This document shows, piece after piece, positions 30,361-39,579 of a stretch of 64,000 nt of DNA. The position numbers and the translations under genes are program-made. Under the pieces are notes generated by a model. It was not told the DNA's origin. It searched no databases and saw nothing but the letters and a program-made list of their open reading frames with translations. Origin of the DNA: Aureococcus anophagefferens (Eukaryota > Sar > Pelagophyceae > Pelagomonadales > Pelagomonadaceae); assembly GCF_000186865.1 (NCBI RefSeq), contig NW_008705567.1, positions 1,119,757 to 1,183,756 of the forward strand. The letters run 5' to 3'. Numbering within the stretch: the first letter of the stretch is position 1; each line of letters begins with the position of its first letter.

Positions 30361-32766
30361 ATGGCCGACGTGCCGCCCTGGCCGCCGCTCCTGACGGGCT
30401 ACCTCTACAAGCGCGGCAAGGGCGCGTCCTTCTTCGGTCGGAAGACGTGGAAGAAGCGCTGGTTCCAGCTCCTCGTCGCCGGGCCCGGGGCCGGGGCCGA
30501 CGAGCCCGTCGCCGTGCTCGAGTACTACTCCGGCGAGCCCAAGTGGGGCCACGCCGCCGTGGGCCGCTACGCGCTCAACGACGCCTGCCGCTGCGAGCGG
30601 CCGAGGCCGCAGGACGTCCGCGCGCTCGGCGAGCTCGACTTCGACGACGGCGGCGGCGTCTTCCTGAACATCGTCGACGACTCCGAGGCCGAGCCGACGC
30701 GCCTCGTCTACGCGCCGACGTCCGAGGCCGCCGAGCACTGGATCCAGGCCATCGCGCTCGCCGTCGAGGGCCACCGCGACGGCATCGTCGACGACGACGT
30801 CACGGACCTCGACGGCATCAACGAGGAGTACGAGGCGGCCCACCCGTCCCTGGCGGAGAAGACGCCCGACGTCCCCGCCGCCGCGCCGCCGCCGCCGGAC
30901 GCGCCGCCGCCGCCGGCCGCGCCGCCGCCGCCGGCCGCGCCGCCGCCCGCCGCGCCGCCGCCGCCGGCCGGGCCCGCGCCGCCGCCGCCCGCGGACCCCT
31001 CGGGCCTGCGGACGCCGGGCGGGACGGCCGTGCGCGCGCCGCGCCGGCGGTCGAGCTTCGGCGGTCTCAAGCCCGGCGAGGAGGCGCCGCGGAGGGGCAC
31101 GATGCTCGAGCAGATGCGCGTCGCCCTGTCCAAGTCGATGGACGAGGAGGAGGGCGACGAGATCCTCGTGCTCCACGCGCGGCGCGGGGCCTGGCAGGTG
31201 GCGCCGTCGACGGCGCGGGCGCCGGAGACCCTCGTCCACGGCTGGGGCGTCGCGCTGGACGTGACGCGCGCCGTCGACTTGTTCGGCGACTACCTCGAGA
31301 CGCTCGGCGGCGTCGTCGCGCCCCACGTGCTCGTCGCCATCGACGCCTTCGAGCTCAAGCAGGTCGGGGCGCGGTGCCGCCGGGCCGCCGGCGACGCCCT
31401 CGACCTCGGGGGGCTGCTCAAGGCCGAGAAGGCTTCGTTAGACGACGGGCCGACGCCGCTCCGCGCCGGGTCCACGGGCGGTCTCTTGCTGCGCGCCGTC
31501 GAGGGCGAGGACGACTACGAGGCCGGCGCCGTCGAGTTCGCGCGCTTCCTGCTCGAGGTCGTCGGCTTCCGGGGCGTCGTGCTCGTCGACGCGCGGCACG
31601 CGCTCCTGTACGAGCGCGGGTCGCTGACGACGCTGGCCGTGGACCTGTCGCCGTCGGCGGCGTCGTGCCTCGCGGTCTACGAGGGCACGCCCGTGGGCGC
31701 GGCGCTGGCGGCGCCGGCGGAGCTGGGGAGCGCCGTCGCCGCGGCCGTCGGCCGGGGGCCCGTCGACGCGGCGCGGCCGCTGGCGGCCGAGGTCTACGTG
31801 TCGGGGTCCGGCGTCGACGCCGCGGGCGGGGCCGCGGCCATCGTGGCGAGCATCCAGGCGGCGCTCGTCGACGCCTTCCCGAACCTGGAGGCGCGAGTCG
31901 TCGTGCCGCCGCACGCGAAATACGCGACGTGGAACGGCGCGAAGGTCCTTGCGTCGCTCGACGACTGCGACGCGGCGTTCCGGGGCCACACGGGCGACGC
32001 CGAGGAGGCGGATCTCGTCTTCGACATCCGCCACTCGACGGCGCGGACGCTGGCGCCCTACTGGCGCCTGCTCCGGGGCGTGGCGCCCGACGGCGCCGCG
32101 CCCGCGCGCGAGCCCGAGGTCGCGCGGGAGGGCGAACTGCTGGCGTTGATCGACGAGTTCAAGGGGAGCGACGCGCCCGACGCGCCCCACGCCGACTTCC
32201 TCGCCGCGCCCCACGCGCTGGGCAACCTGTGGCTGCCCCGCTGGGGGCCCTGGGGCTGCCTCCGCGACCCGCCCGACGACGACGACGCCGCGGGGTCCGG
32301 CGACGAAGAGGCGGAGGAGGGGCCCGCGGGGCCGACGACGGCGGAGAGCGTCGCGAAGCTCAGCGGCGTCGAGTACGTGGCCAACTGCGGCGAGATCGGC
32401 GACGACGAGTTCGCCCTCGTGCTCGCGGCGGCGACGTCCGTCGAGTCCGTCGTCGACGCGGTCCTCGCGCACAAGGACGGCCACCTCTTCAAGATCGACA
32501 AGATCGTCGCCCTCCTCGGCCGCGTCGACTCCGTGAAGACGAAGCTCGCCATCGCCGAGCTCCTCGGCCAGCGCTGCTCCGACCCGAAGCGCGCGTCCAA
32601 GGTCGTCGACCTCTTCGTCAACTCGAGCGACAAGGAGGCCGTCTCCAAGGTCTTCGCCGACCGCGCCAAGGTCCTCGCGCGCAAGACCTCCCAGGGCGCG
32701 TCGCCCCTCGCGCGCGGCGGCCGCGGCGGCCGCGGCGGCCGCGGCCGCGGCCGCGGCCGCAAGTAG
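30361..32766 (+). CDS. PH-domain plus actin-like protein with RG-rich tail
   Basis: 801 residues from ATG 30361. Residues 9-135 form a PH domain (LLTGYLYKRGKG, KTWKKRWFQLL, ending in the helix SEAAEHWIQAIALAV). A Pro/Ala linker covers about 178-220. Residues about 260-545 look like a degenerate actin fold: LLYERGSLTTLAVDLSPSAA and YEGTPVGAALAAP match the actin hinge region, and VVVPPHAKYATWNGAKVLAS matches the PPERKYSVWIGGSILAS block. The phosphate-binding DSGDG is replaced, so nucleotide binding is doubtful. A helical region follows at about 660-785, then a GGRGGRG-type tail. PH domains bind phosphoinositides, so membrane-associated cytoskeletal work is plausible. I do not know this combination from a named family. 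Confidence 0.7.
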   Translation: MADVPPWPPLLTGYLYKRGKGASFFGRKTWKKRWFQLLVAGPGAGADEPVAVLEYYSGEPKWGHAAVGRYALNDACRCERPRPQDVRALGELDFDDGGGVFLNIVDDSEAEPTRLVYAPTSEAAEHWIQAIALAVEGHRDGIVDDDVTDLDGINEEYEAAHPSLAEKTPDVPAAAPPPPDAPPPPAAPPPPAAPPPAAPPPPAGPAPPPPADPSGLRTPGGTAVRAPRRRSSFGGLKPGEEAPRRGTMLEQMRVALSKSMDEEEGDEILVLHARRGAWQVAPSTARAPETLVHGWGVALDVTRAVDLFGDYLETLGGVVAPHVLVAIDAFELKQVGARCRRAAGDALDLGGLLKAEKASLDDGPTPLRAGSTGGLLLRAVEGEDDYEAGAVEFARFLLEVVGFRGVVLVDARHALLYERGSLTTLAVDLSPSAASCLAVYEGTPVGAALAAPAELGSAVAAAVGRGPVDAARPLAAEVYVSGSGVDAAGGAAAIVASIQAALVDAFPNLEARVVVPPHAKYATWNGAKVLASLDDCDAAFRGHTGDAEEADLVFDIRHSTARTLAPYWRLLRGVAPDGAAPAREPEVAREGELLALIDEFKGSDAPDAPHADFLAAPHALGNLWLPRWGPWGCLRDPPDDDDAAGSGDEEAEEGPAGPTTAESVAKLSGVEYVANCGEIGDDEFALVLAAATSVESVVDAVLAHKDGHLFKIDKIVALLGRVDSVKTKLAIAELLGQRCSDPKRASKVVDLFVNSSDKEAVSKVFADRAKVLARKTSQGASPLARGGRGGRGGRGRGRGRK

Positions 32767-32876
32767 GAGACGCCGCGATCTAACCTGGCGCGAGCTACCG
32801 GTGAGAGCTCGAGGCGGACGACGCGCCCCGACGTCGACTCGGGCCTCCCCCCGCACGCGCACGGACACCCACAACA

Positions 32877-34400
32877 TCACACTTTACATCCCCGGCGGGG
32901 CCGGAGCACGTCCTCCCGCCAGACGTCGGCCGCGGCGTCCCAGTCGAGCGCGGCGCGCCGCGCGCGGCCGACGACGTCCGCGCGCGTCCGCGCGCAGGCC
33001 GCCGGGTCCGCGAGGAGCGCCGCCGCGGCGTCGACGAGGCCGTCGAGGTCGCCGGGCCGCGCCAGCGGGCAGCCCACGGCGCCGAGCGCCTCGAGCGCGC
33101 CGAGCGAGTAGGCGACGGGCACGACGCCGTGCAGCGCGCACTCCCAGCTCGACAGCGAGAACGCCTCGGGCACGCTCGACGGGAAGACGAAGAGTGCGCA
33201 GGTGCGGTACAGCGCCGCGAGCTCGCGCGGCGGCAGCATGCCCGCGAAGACGACGTCCGCCGGGAGCTCGCGCCGCGAGCCGCCGCGCGCGTGGTAGCCG
33301 TCCTCGTGGTGGCACACGACGAGCTTGAAGTCGCCGCCGCGGCCCTCCACGGCCGCGCGGAGCCGCGGCAGCGCGGCGAGGAGCGCGTCGAGGCCCCGCT
33401 CGACGGACACGGGCCAGAGCAGCCAGCCGTCCTCGCGTTTGTTTTCACCGCCGTCGAAGTAGCGCGGCACGCCGTGGGGCACGACGGTGGCCATGCGCCC
33501 GACGTCGTCGCCGCCGCCGGTCGGGAAGAGGGCCGCGTACTGGGCCGCGCGCATGGCCTCGGACGGGAAGACGACGGCGTCCGCGCCGCGGACCGCGAAG
33601 CGCACGATCGCGAGGAACGGCGCGCCGCCTCTTCTCAGCAGCTCGAGGTAGGCGCCGTCGTGGATCCAGTAGGCCACGGATTGGGTTCGTAGGGCCAACC
33701 CGCCCGACCCCGCCAATCGCTGGGCGAGGAGGAACTGGGGCAGCCGCCAGACGACGAGCGACGCGTACGCGGCCCAGGGGTCGAAGCTCGCCGTCGGCTC
33801 GTAGCGGACGCCGTCGACGACGCGCGGCGCGCCGCAGGCGCAGTAGACGACGACGGCCTCGCCCCTGGCCGCTAACGCTCTCGATAGACGGATCGCGCAC
33901 TGCTCGCTGCCGCCGATGCCTCCGGCGAGCGACGCGCCGGACCACTCCCGCCTTTCTCCCGGGATGAGGCCGAAGCCGCAGTAGACCGCCACGCTCCGCC
34001 GCTCGCTCTCGTCGCGGCCCCGGAGCAGGCGCCGGGCGCCGTACCAGGCCAGGGCCAGGAGGCAGCGCGCGAGCTCGCCGACGAACGCGACGGCGGACGC
34101 GAACGCGATGCTCGCGTAGAGGTCCGGCGCTTTCGGCCGCGGCGCGTGCCTCCGGGCGGCCCGGGGCCGGCGGCGGCGCGGCGCGGCGCGGGGGCGGCCC
34201 GCGGGGCGCGCCCGGGGGCGCGGGGCGGCGACGGCGGCGATGTCGCCGCTGAGGTTGAGGAGCGAGATCGCCGCGAGCGTGATCGCGATGCCGGGCCAGT
34301 AGGGCTTCACGGACGGGCGGCCCAGGTTCAGCAGGGCGTCGGAGAGCGCGTCGGCGGCCATGGCCGCCACGTCGGCGGCCTCGCTTGGGGCTATTACCAT
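32877..34400 (-). CDS. Membrane-anchored family-4-type glycosyltransferase
   Basis: 507 residues from ATG 34400. Two N-terminal hydrophobic segments (ITLAAISLLNL, about 38-50, and SIAFASAVAFVGELARCLLA, about 97-116) suggest an ER or Golgi membrane anchor, with a Pro/Arg linker between them. The GT-B domain has GGSEQCAIRLSRALAARG, VYCACG, AYWIHDG, VVPHGV and the EX7E motif in SSVPEAFSLSSWECALHG. GT4 enzymes are retaining transferases that use nucleotide sugars; the acceptor is unknown. The 3' end faces the PH-actin-like gene, 110 bp away. Confidence 0.85.
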   Translation of the reverse strand: MVIAPSEAADVAAMAADALSDALLNLGRPSVKPYWPGIAITLAAISLLNLSGDIAAVAAPRPRARPAGRPRAAPRRRRPRAARRHAPRPKAPDLYASIAFASAVAFVGELARCLLALAWYGARRLLRGRDESERRSVAVYCGFGLIPGERREWSGASLAGGIGGSEQCAIRLSRALAARGEAVVVYCACGAPRVVDGVRYEPTASFDPWAAYASLVVWRLPQFLLAQRLAGSGGLALRTQSVAYWIHDGAYLELLRRGGAPFLAIVRFAVRGADAVVFPSEAMRAAQYAALFPTGGGDDVGRMATVVPHGVPRYFDGGENKREDGWLLWPVSVERGLDALLAALPRLRAAVEGRGGDFKLVVCHHEDGYHARGGSRRELPADVVFAGMLPPRELAALYRTCALFVFPSSVPEAFSLSSWECALHGVVPVAYSLGALEALGAVGCPLARPGDLDGLVDAAAALLADPAACARTRADVVGRARRAALDWDAAADVWREDVLRPRRGCKV

Positions 34401-34736
34401 CGTTCAGCGCTCGGCGCCGGCGCCGGCGGCGCGCGGCGTGCGGTTCACGACGTCGGCCGCGCAGACCTAGATTCACCGGCACAGGTCTAAAGTTCCCCAG
34501 GGGCTCCAGTGCACTGGGAAGCCGATCCGATGGGCAGCGCCCGACTTTGACGGCCGCGTTCGGCGGCTCGGTCCGCCGGGCGCCCCGGCGCCCTTCGAGC
34601 TCGCGCCGCGCCGGTGGGCGATCTTCGACGCGCCGCTCTCGATCTCGAGAAACGAGCACGATTTCGGGGCGAACGGGGCCTCTGGATCCGGGCCATTTCG
34701 ACGCGTCGAGGGGCGATATGTCGGTCCTAGTGCAGA

Positions 34737-34811
34737 AAAAACACGGGGGCGCTGGTGCGATCGCACAGGGACCTTGTTGCGATGGGATCGCACCGGCGCC
34801 CCCGTGTTTTT
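34737..34811. repeat. 26-bp inverted repeat, hairpin with 23-nt loop
   Basis: The left arm 34737-34762 (starting AAAAACACGGGGGCGC) pairs with 34786-34811 (ending GCGCCCCCGTGTTTTT) over all 26 positions, one of which would be a G-U pair in RNA. The loop is 23 nt. It could be a MITE-like element, a small-RNA precursor or a transcript end. No target duplication is obvious. Confidence 0.8.
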
Positions 34812-35364
34812 ATGTCCATCATCGCGCGCGCGCGCGTGGCAGCCCCGGCGGTGCGCGTCGAGCGCTCCGAGTGGTCGTGGCGGTCAGCGCCGGGCCCAGA
34901 CGACGATCTACGCGGCTGAGGCACTCGAGGGGTGTCTGAGAGGGCCTCGAAGCGGTCGCGGGTGTCCCCAATGCGCGTTTCTCGGGTCGTTGACCAGGTT
35001 TGAGCCGCGGCGCGCGTCGTGCTTGGCAGCCCGTCCACAGCCGAGTTTCGGCATGGATGGCTGCTTTTCAGCTTTGGTCCTCCAGAGGACATGTTGGACG
35101 GACCCCTGATGCGCTGGGGTCCAGCGGGAGGGTCGCCAGGGGGTGTTTTGGCGCCCACCATAATCACTGTTCATGACTACTCAGAGAGTCCAATCGATCA
35201 ATGGTCTATCAGTTGACTCATGAACTGTTTAAGCACAGTTGATTCGACTGAGCGGAGGGGGAGGTCAAGCGGGGCCAGGGCGTGGTCTGAAAGGCCTGCC
35301 GTCGGCCCGGGGGGGGGCGGCGCCTCCCTCGGCTCTCCCCCACCGACGAGTGCGCCCGTAGATG

Positions 35365-35837
35365 TCACCTGCGCCGGTGTTTTACGTCGACGCGCGCGCG
35401 AGGCGCGCGGGACTGGACAGCGCGCGCCAGGTCTTCGGCGAAGGCGTAGGTACGGCAGATGATGTCGCCGGGGAAGGTCTGCTTGGGCTCGGCGTAGCCC
35501 ACGCCGCAGAGGCTGGCGCCGTGGGTCTCGGACGTGCACGCGGTTGCCCTGAAAGCCCGCCGCGCGGCGGCGAGCGATTCGGGCGCCGCGGTGAGTCTCG
35601 AGCCAGCGCGCTTCCATGGAGCGCGGCACGGTCGTGCGCCTCCCTCGAACGCGGAAGTCGGCGGCCTCGCGGGTCCGAACCCAGAGATGCCAGGGGGTGC
35701 CGAACCAGCGTGCTCGCGCACGACCTGAAGTCGCCGCCGCCAGCCGACACTGGATGGGACGGCCGGAATGCGCCACCGTCAAGCCGTGCACGGACAACGT
35801 CGCGCCGGACTCCCAGACGAGCAGCGGGCCCGCCATG
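35365..35837 (-). pseudogene. Possible frame-broken gene
   Basis: From ATG 35837 a protein-like frame reads MAGPLLVWESGATLSVHGLT, then RARARWFGTPWHLWVRTREA and SMEARWLETH. About one third of the way down, the protein-like character moves to another frame, ending TFPGDIICRTYAFAEDLARA and a stop at 35365. A single base change would join them. No donor or acceptor for an intron is visible at the join. I do not recognise the protein. It may equally be chance, so confidence is low. Confidence 0.3.
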
Positions 35838-36038
35838 GTCGGGCCGGGGGGGCAGCGACGACGGCGGCGCGTCATGCTTCACGAGCGGCTGGGCTGCTCC
35901 CTGGTGTACTATTTTTTAGACCTGTGCGGGGGCCGCGGGTCGGTGGACTAGGCCTTGGACTGGACTTGCAGCTTGTCGGCACGGCGACGAAGCATCCGCA
36001 CCCCACGACGCACAGCACACGAAAACACCCGCCACGGT

Positions 36039-36716
36039 TTAGTTCGGGTGCCGGTCGAAGGGCGCCGTGTCGGCGTAGCACGCGTCGAAGACCGCGGCGA
36101 CCGCGGCGTCCGGGTCGGCCTGGCCGGAGAGCGCGAGCGAGAGCGCGGAGCGGCGCTTGACGCAGGCCTGGTGGTGCTTCGTGATGCCGAAGCGGCCGCG
36201 GTTGATCTCCTGGCTCAGGTCGCACTCGCCGCTGAGCGAGCCCGCGCGGATCTCGCTGCACGCGTGGTGCCGGCGGTCGTTCCAGTCGACGTTCGCGCGG
36301 CACTGGTCGTAGGCGTGGACGAGCTCGTGGGAGAGCGTGCGGTCGAAGATGGCCTGGTTCGGCACGTGCTCGGCGACCATGAGGATCTTCGGCGCGTAGT
36401 CGCGCTGGCCCGGCGCGTGCGCGGCGAAGCCGCCGACCATGGCCATCGACTGGCGGCTCGCGGACACGCACTGGACGAAGGATTCCAGCGGGCCCGGGTC
36501 GCAGCCGAGCTTCCGGACGGCCTCGACGAGGAACTGGACCCGCGTGTTCTGCGCCAGGGCCGCGTCGCGCAGCCGCAGGCACCGGCCCAGGGCCACGCGC
36601 TCCTCGGCCGTCGGCGGCGCGTCTTGCGGCGCCGTGGGTTCTGGCGTGGGTGCGTCCTGCTGCGGCGTTTCCGTGTCGTCGCTCTGGCGTCGCATGAGCT
36701 TCGTGGTGCGGCGCAT
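36039..36716 (-). CDS. ATP23: ATP23-type mitochondrial metalloprotease
   Basis: 225 residues from ATG 36716. The zinc motif SHELVHAYDQCR (HExxH) is followed by RHHACSEIRAGSLSGECDL, which with the earlier ILMVAEHVPNQAIFDRTLSH is diagnostic of the M76/Atp23 family. Yeast Atp23 processes Atp6 and chaperones ATP synthase assembly in the intermembrane space; it also degrades lipid-transfer proteins. The N-terminal 40 residues are Pro/Gln/Thr-rich with a short basic start (MRRTTKLMRR) that could aid mitochondrial import. An open frame reaches 36818 but the ATG at 36716 gives the usual family length. Divergent from the secreted-protein gene at 36851. Confidence 0.9.
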   Translation of the reverse strand: MRRTTKLMRRQSDDTETPQQDAPTPEPTAPQDAPPTAEERVALGRCLRLRDAALAQNTRVQFLVEAVRKLGCDPGPLESFVQCVSASRQSMAMVGGFAAHAPGQRDYAPKILMVAEHVPNQAIFDRTLSHELVHAYDQCRANVDWNDRRHHACSEIRAGSLSGECDLSQEINRGRFGITKHHQACVKRRSALSLALSGQADPDAAVAAVFDACYADTAPFDRHPN

Positions 36717-36850
36717 GGTCGAAGGCGAGCAGGCAATATAGCTCGGCTTGGAGGCGAGCAGCTCTCGACTAGTTGTTGAAGGGCAATGCTGAAGTCGAAA
36801 ACGCTTTTTTTGGACCACGCGATGGACTTCACCGATCTGAGGCTGCCGTG

Positions 36851-38230
36851 ATGGGGGCTCGCCGCGCCGCCGTCGCCGCGGCGGCCTTCTGCCTCGCCGC
36901 CCTCGCGGGCACGGCCCTGCGCCGCCACACGCAACGCGCCACCCTGAGCCTCGCGGCGCACGACTACGCGCGCATCGTCGAGGGCACGACCGTGCGCATC
37001 TACAAACGAACGCACGCGTCGGCGAACGCGTTGAAGGACGCGACGTGGGCCATGGACAACCTGGGCCTGAGCTTCTTATTCAACACGACCTACACGTGCT
37101 CCGACGACTCGCCCGGCGACACCGCCGGCGGCACGCCCTGCGCGGAGCGGATGATCGTCACGGGCCTCGCGGACTGGGACATGCACTACTACCAGTCCTA
37201 TATTACGCCCATGTGGAACATCTCCGTCAAAGACTGGGCCGACGAGTGGACGGCGTCCCACTTCCCCGGCGGCGCGGCGCAACGGTGGAACGCGTGGACG
37301 CCCATGGGCGTGACGTTCTACGCGCCGACGCTCGCGCCCTTCCTCGAGACCTGGGCCGCCGCGGGCGTCGCGTCGCTGCGGCGCAGGGCGGGGGACCTCT
37401 ACTCGGTGCGCGTCGTCGTGCCGCACACGGGCCACGTCGTCGAGGTCGTCTCGAACGTCACGGCCGACGCGGGCTCCTTCGGCGCCTACGCGGCCGACGA
37501 GTGCGGCGCCGCGTCCGTGCCGACGAGGACCGTGGAGAGCCTGGCCAAGTACTGGATGGCCATGGGCGGCGAGCTCGTCAACTCCGCGGGGCTGCCCGAT
37601 CTGTTGGTCGTCCACGTGACTCAGCCCGTGGCGGAGCGCGCCGACGTCGCCAAGCTCGGCGACTTCATCGCGACCTACTCGGGCGCATCCGTCGACGTCG
37701 CGGCGACGGTCGGGGATGCGTGCGGCTACGGCGAGTTCACTCTGCCGCTCGGGCCCTACGAGAACGACTTCTACGTACCCTTCGACTACGCCGTCGGCAT
37801 CCGATCCGTCTGGAACCCGGCCATGCCCCTCGACCGCGTGAAATTCTACGAGCACTACATGGCCGACGCCATCGACCACCTCGCGGGCGCGAACCAGGGC
37901 TTCTCGCGGTACATGGACTGGCACGTCGGCCTCATGATGCTCGCGTCCGACGGCGCCGACACCTGGACGTCGCTCGAGGCGAACGCGGCCGCGCTCGAGG
38001 CCGCGGGCGTCGGCTTCCACGACGGCGGCGACGGCTCCGAGGGCTCGAACTGGTCCCGGGGCGCGTCGGGCCTCGGCGTCGAGTTCCACGGCCACTACAG
38101 CCGCGGCGGCGAGGGCACGCTCCTCGGCGAGTACGGCAACATCAACTACTGCGCGCCCCACGCGTACGGCGCCGACGACCTCTACTGCCCCGCGGACTAC
38201 GACGCCATGTGCGACGAGGCGGGGTGCTAA
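36851..38230 (+). CDS. Secreted protein of unknown function
   Basis: 459 residues from ATG 36851 (MGARRAAVAAAAFCLAALAG, a signal peptide or anchor ending near residue 21). The rest is a compact globular protein rich in W, Y and H: MHYYQSYITPMWNISVKDWA, PGGAAQRWNAWTPMGVTFYA and FYVPFDYAVGIRSVWNP. Cysteines such as CSDD, CGAA, CAPH, CPAD and CDEAGC fit disulfides in an extracellular protein, and NTT and NVT sites could be glycosylated. The Tyr/Asp-rich, vicinal-chelate-like second half might be a metalloenzyme, but I do not recognise it. Confidence 0.75.
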   Translation: MGARRAAVAAAAFCLAALAGTALRRHTQRATLSLAAHDYARIVEGTTVRIYKRTHASANALKDATWAMDNLGLSFLFNTTYTCSDDSPGDTAGGTPCAERMIVTGLADWDMHYYQSYITPMWNISVKDWADEWTASHFPGGAAQRWNAWTPMGVTFYAPTLAPFLETWAAAGVASLRRRAGDLYSVRVVVPHTGHVVEVVSNVTADAGSFGAYAADECGAASVPTRTVESLAKYWMAMGGELVNSAGLPDLLVVHVTQPVAERADVAKLGDFIATYSGASVDVAATVGDACGYGEFTLPLGPYENDFYVPFDYAVGIRSVWNPAMPLDRVKFYEHYMADAIDHLAGANQGFSRYMDWHVGLMMLASDGADTWTSLEANAAALEAAGVGFHDGGDGSEGSNWSRGASGLGVEFHGHYSRGGEGTLLGEYGNINYCAPHAYGADDLYCPADYDAMCDEAGC

Positions 38231-38322
38231 GCGGTTTTATCTCGAGTCGGGATGCCAGTGCTCTCTCTCGACAGCTCGGTCGGCAGCGCGCTGATTCTAC
38301 GACCCCTCGCACGAAGTCCTTG

Positions 38323-39579
38323 TTACGAGTCGAGGTTCTCGGACATGCGCGCGAGGCTCGCGTCGACGAAGGTCGCGGTCCACTCCGCGTCCTCCTGGAT
38401 GATGTTGTGGTTCGCGTCGTCGAGCACGAGGAGGCGGCCGTCGTACTTGCCGGAGACGTCCGGCAGCGGCGGCTCGAGCCCCCGGGCGACGGCCTCGGCG
38501 ATCTTCTTCATCGTCGCGACGTGGCGCGCGTTCGACGGCGGCCCGAAGGTCGTCGACATCGTCGACGCGCCGCCCGCGGCGACGTGGACCTCGCATTCTA
38601 TTTCGTCGACGCGCTTCCACGCGGCGGGCCCGCCGAAAGCGCCGCTGTTGAGGTAGACGGAGGCCTCCGTCTCCGGGTCCATGGCGAGGGACACGGTGCC
38701 GTCGTCGTGCTCGATGAGCCCGTGGTCCAGGTAGCTCTCGAGGACCTTTGGCTCCCACTCCTTGCCGAACGCCGTGCCTTTGAAGTACGCGCGCGCGTCC
38801 GCGTCCGAGGGCCAGGCGCTCCGCCGCTTGAGCGTCGTCTTGATGAAGGGCGACGGGCCTTTCGCGTCCCGGGGCGCGGGCGGCGGCGCGGGGTAGACCA
38901 TGGGCTCGAAGCAGCACAACCCGGCGAACGCGCCCGGCCGATGCTGCTCCGCGTGGAAACAGAGCTGCGCGCCGATGGAGTGCGCCACGGCGAAGGCGCG
39001 CCGGCCCGCGTCGGGGCCCCGCAGCGCGTCGAGCACGTCGAGCACGTCGTCGCGGCCCACCGTCGCGAGGTCGTAGCGCGTCTCGCTCGCGCCCTCTCCC
39101 GGGCAGCGGCGGCTCCGGCCGTGGCCCGTCCACTCGAGCGCCGCGACCTCGAAGCCGGCGCCGCGCTCCGTCGCGAGGTCGTGCCACTCTTCTAATGCCG
39201 GGATCCAGACGCCGGCGTTGTAGCCCGTGCCGTGGACGACGACGGCGAGCGGCGCGTTTTTGTCGAGCGCGGTCCCGAGGAAGCCCCGGAGGTAGGACAC
39301 GCCGCGCGCCGTCGTTTCTCGTGTCAATGTGAGCGGGCCGGGCGTGCGAGCGAGCGCGGAGAGGAATTTCAGGGACAGCCAGCCCTCCTTGCCGGCGCCG
39401 GAGACGCGGGCGCGCTCCGTCCCGTTCTCGAGGGTTTCGAGGGCCAGCACCTGGACCGTCGTGTCCGCGGGCATGAGGCCCGCTTTCGCCGACGTCATAG
39501 CCGGGCCGGCGCGCATGAGCGCCTCTTTCAGCGTCGTGGCGGATGCTATTGGAGGAGTGGTGTCGAGGATGGCGGCCAT
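38323..39579 (-). CDS. Alpha/beta-hydrolase-fold protein
   Basis: 418 residues from ATG 39579. Residues 1-85 form a small N-terminal domain with an SH3b-like look (VQVLALETLENGTERARVSG, KEGWLSLKFLSAL). The hydrolase starts near 95: oxyanion-hole strand VVVHGTGYNAGVW, ALEWTGHGRS, nucleophile elbow AVAHSIGAQ (Ser), a lid region, and a final His in LVLDDANHNI. Usual families are esterases, epoxide hydrolases and dehalogenases; the substrate is unknown. Ala replaces the first Gly of GxSxG, which is common. Convergent with the secreted-protein gene, 92 bp apart. Confidence 0.8.
   Translation of the reverse strand: MAAILDTTPPIASATTLKEALMRAGPAMTSAKAGLMPADTTVQVLALETLENGTERARVSGAGKEGWLSLKFLSALARTPGPLTLTRETTARGVSYLRGFLGTALDKNAPLAVVVHGTGYNAGVWIPALEEWHDLATERGAGFEVAALEWTGHGRSRRCPGEGASETRYDLATVGRDDVLDVLDALRGPDAGRRAFAVAHSIGAQLCFHAEQHRPGAFAGLCCFEPMVYPAPPPAPRDAKGPSPFIKTTLKRRSAWPSDADARAYFKGTAFGKEWEPKVLESYLDHGLIEHDDGTVSLAMDPETEASVYLNSGAFGGPAAWKRVDEIECEVHVAAGGASTMSTTFGPPSNARHVATMKKIAEAVARGLEPPLPDVSGKYDGRLLVLDDANHNIIQEDAEWTATFVDASLARMSENLDS

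Larger units (their letters stand above)
34401..36038. other. 1.6-kb stretch with a hairpin and a probable gene relic
   Basis: No intact gene is evident. It contains the hairpin at 34737-34811 and a probable broken minus-strand gene at 35365-35837, both listed separately. Composition is less GC-rich around 35030-35260 than in neighbouring genes. Apart from these I see no tRNA or tandem array. Confidence 0.5.
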
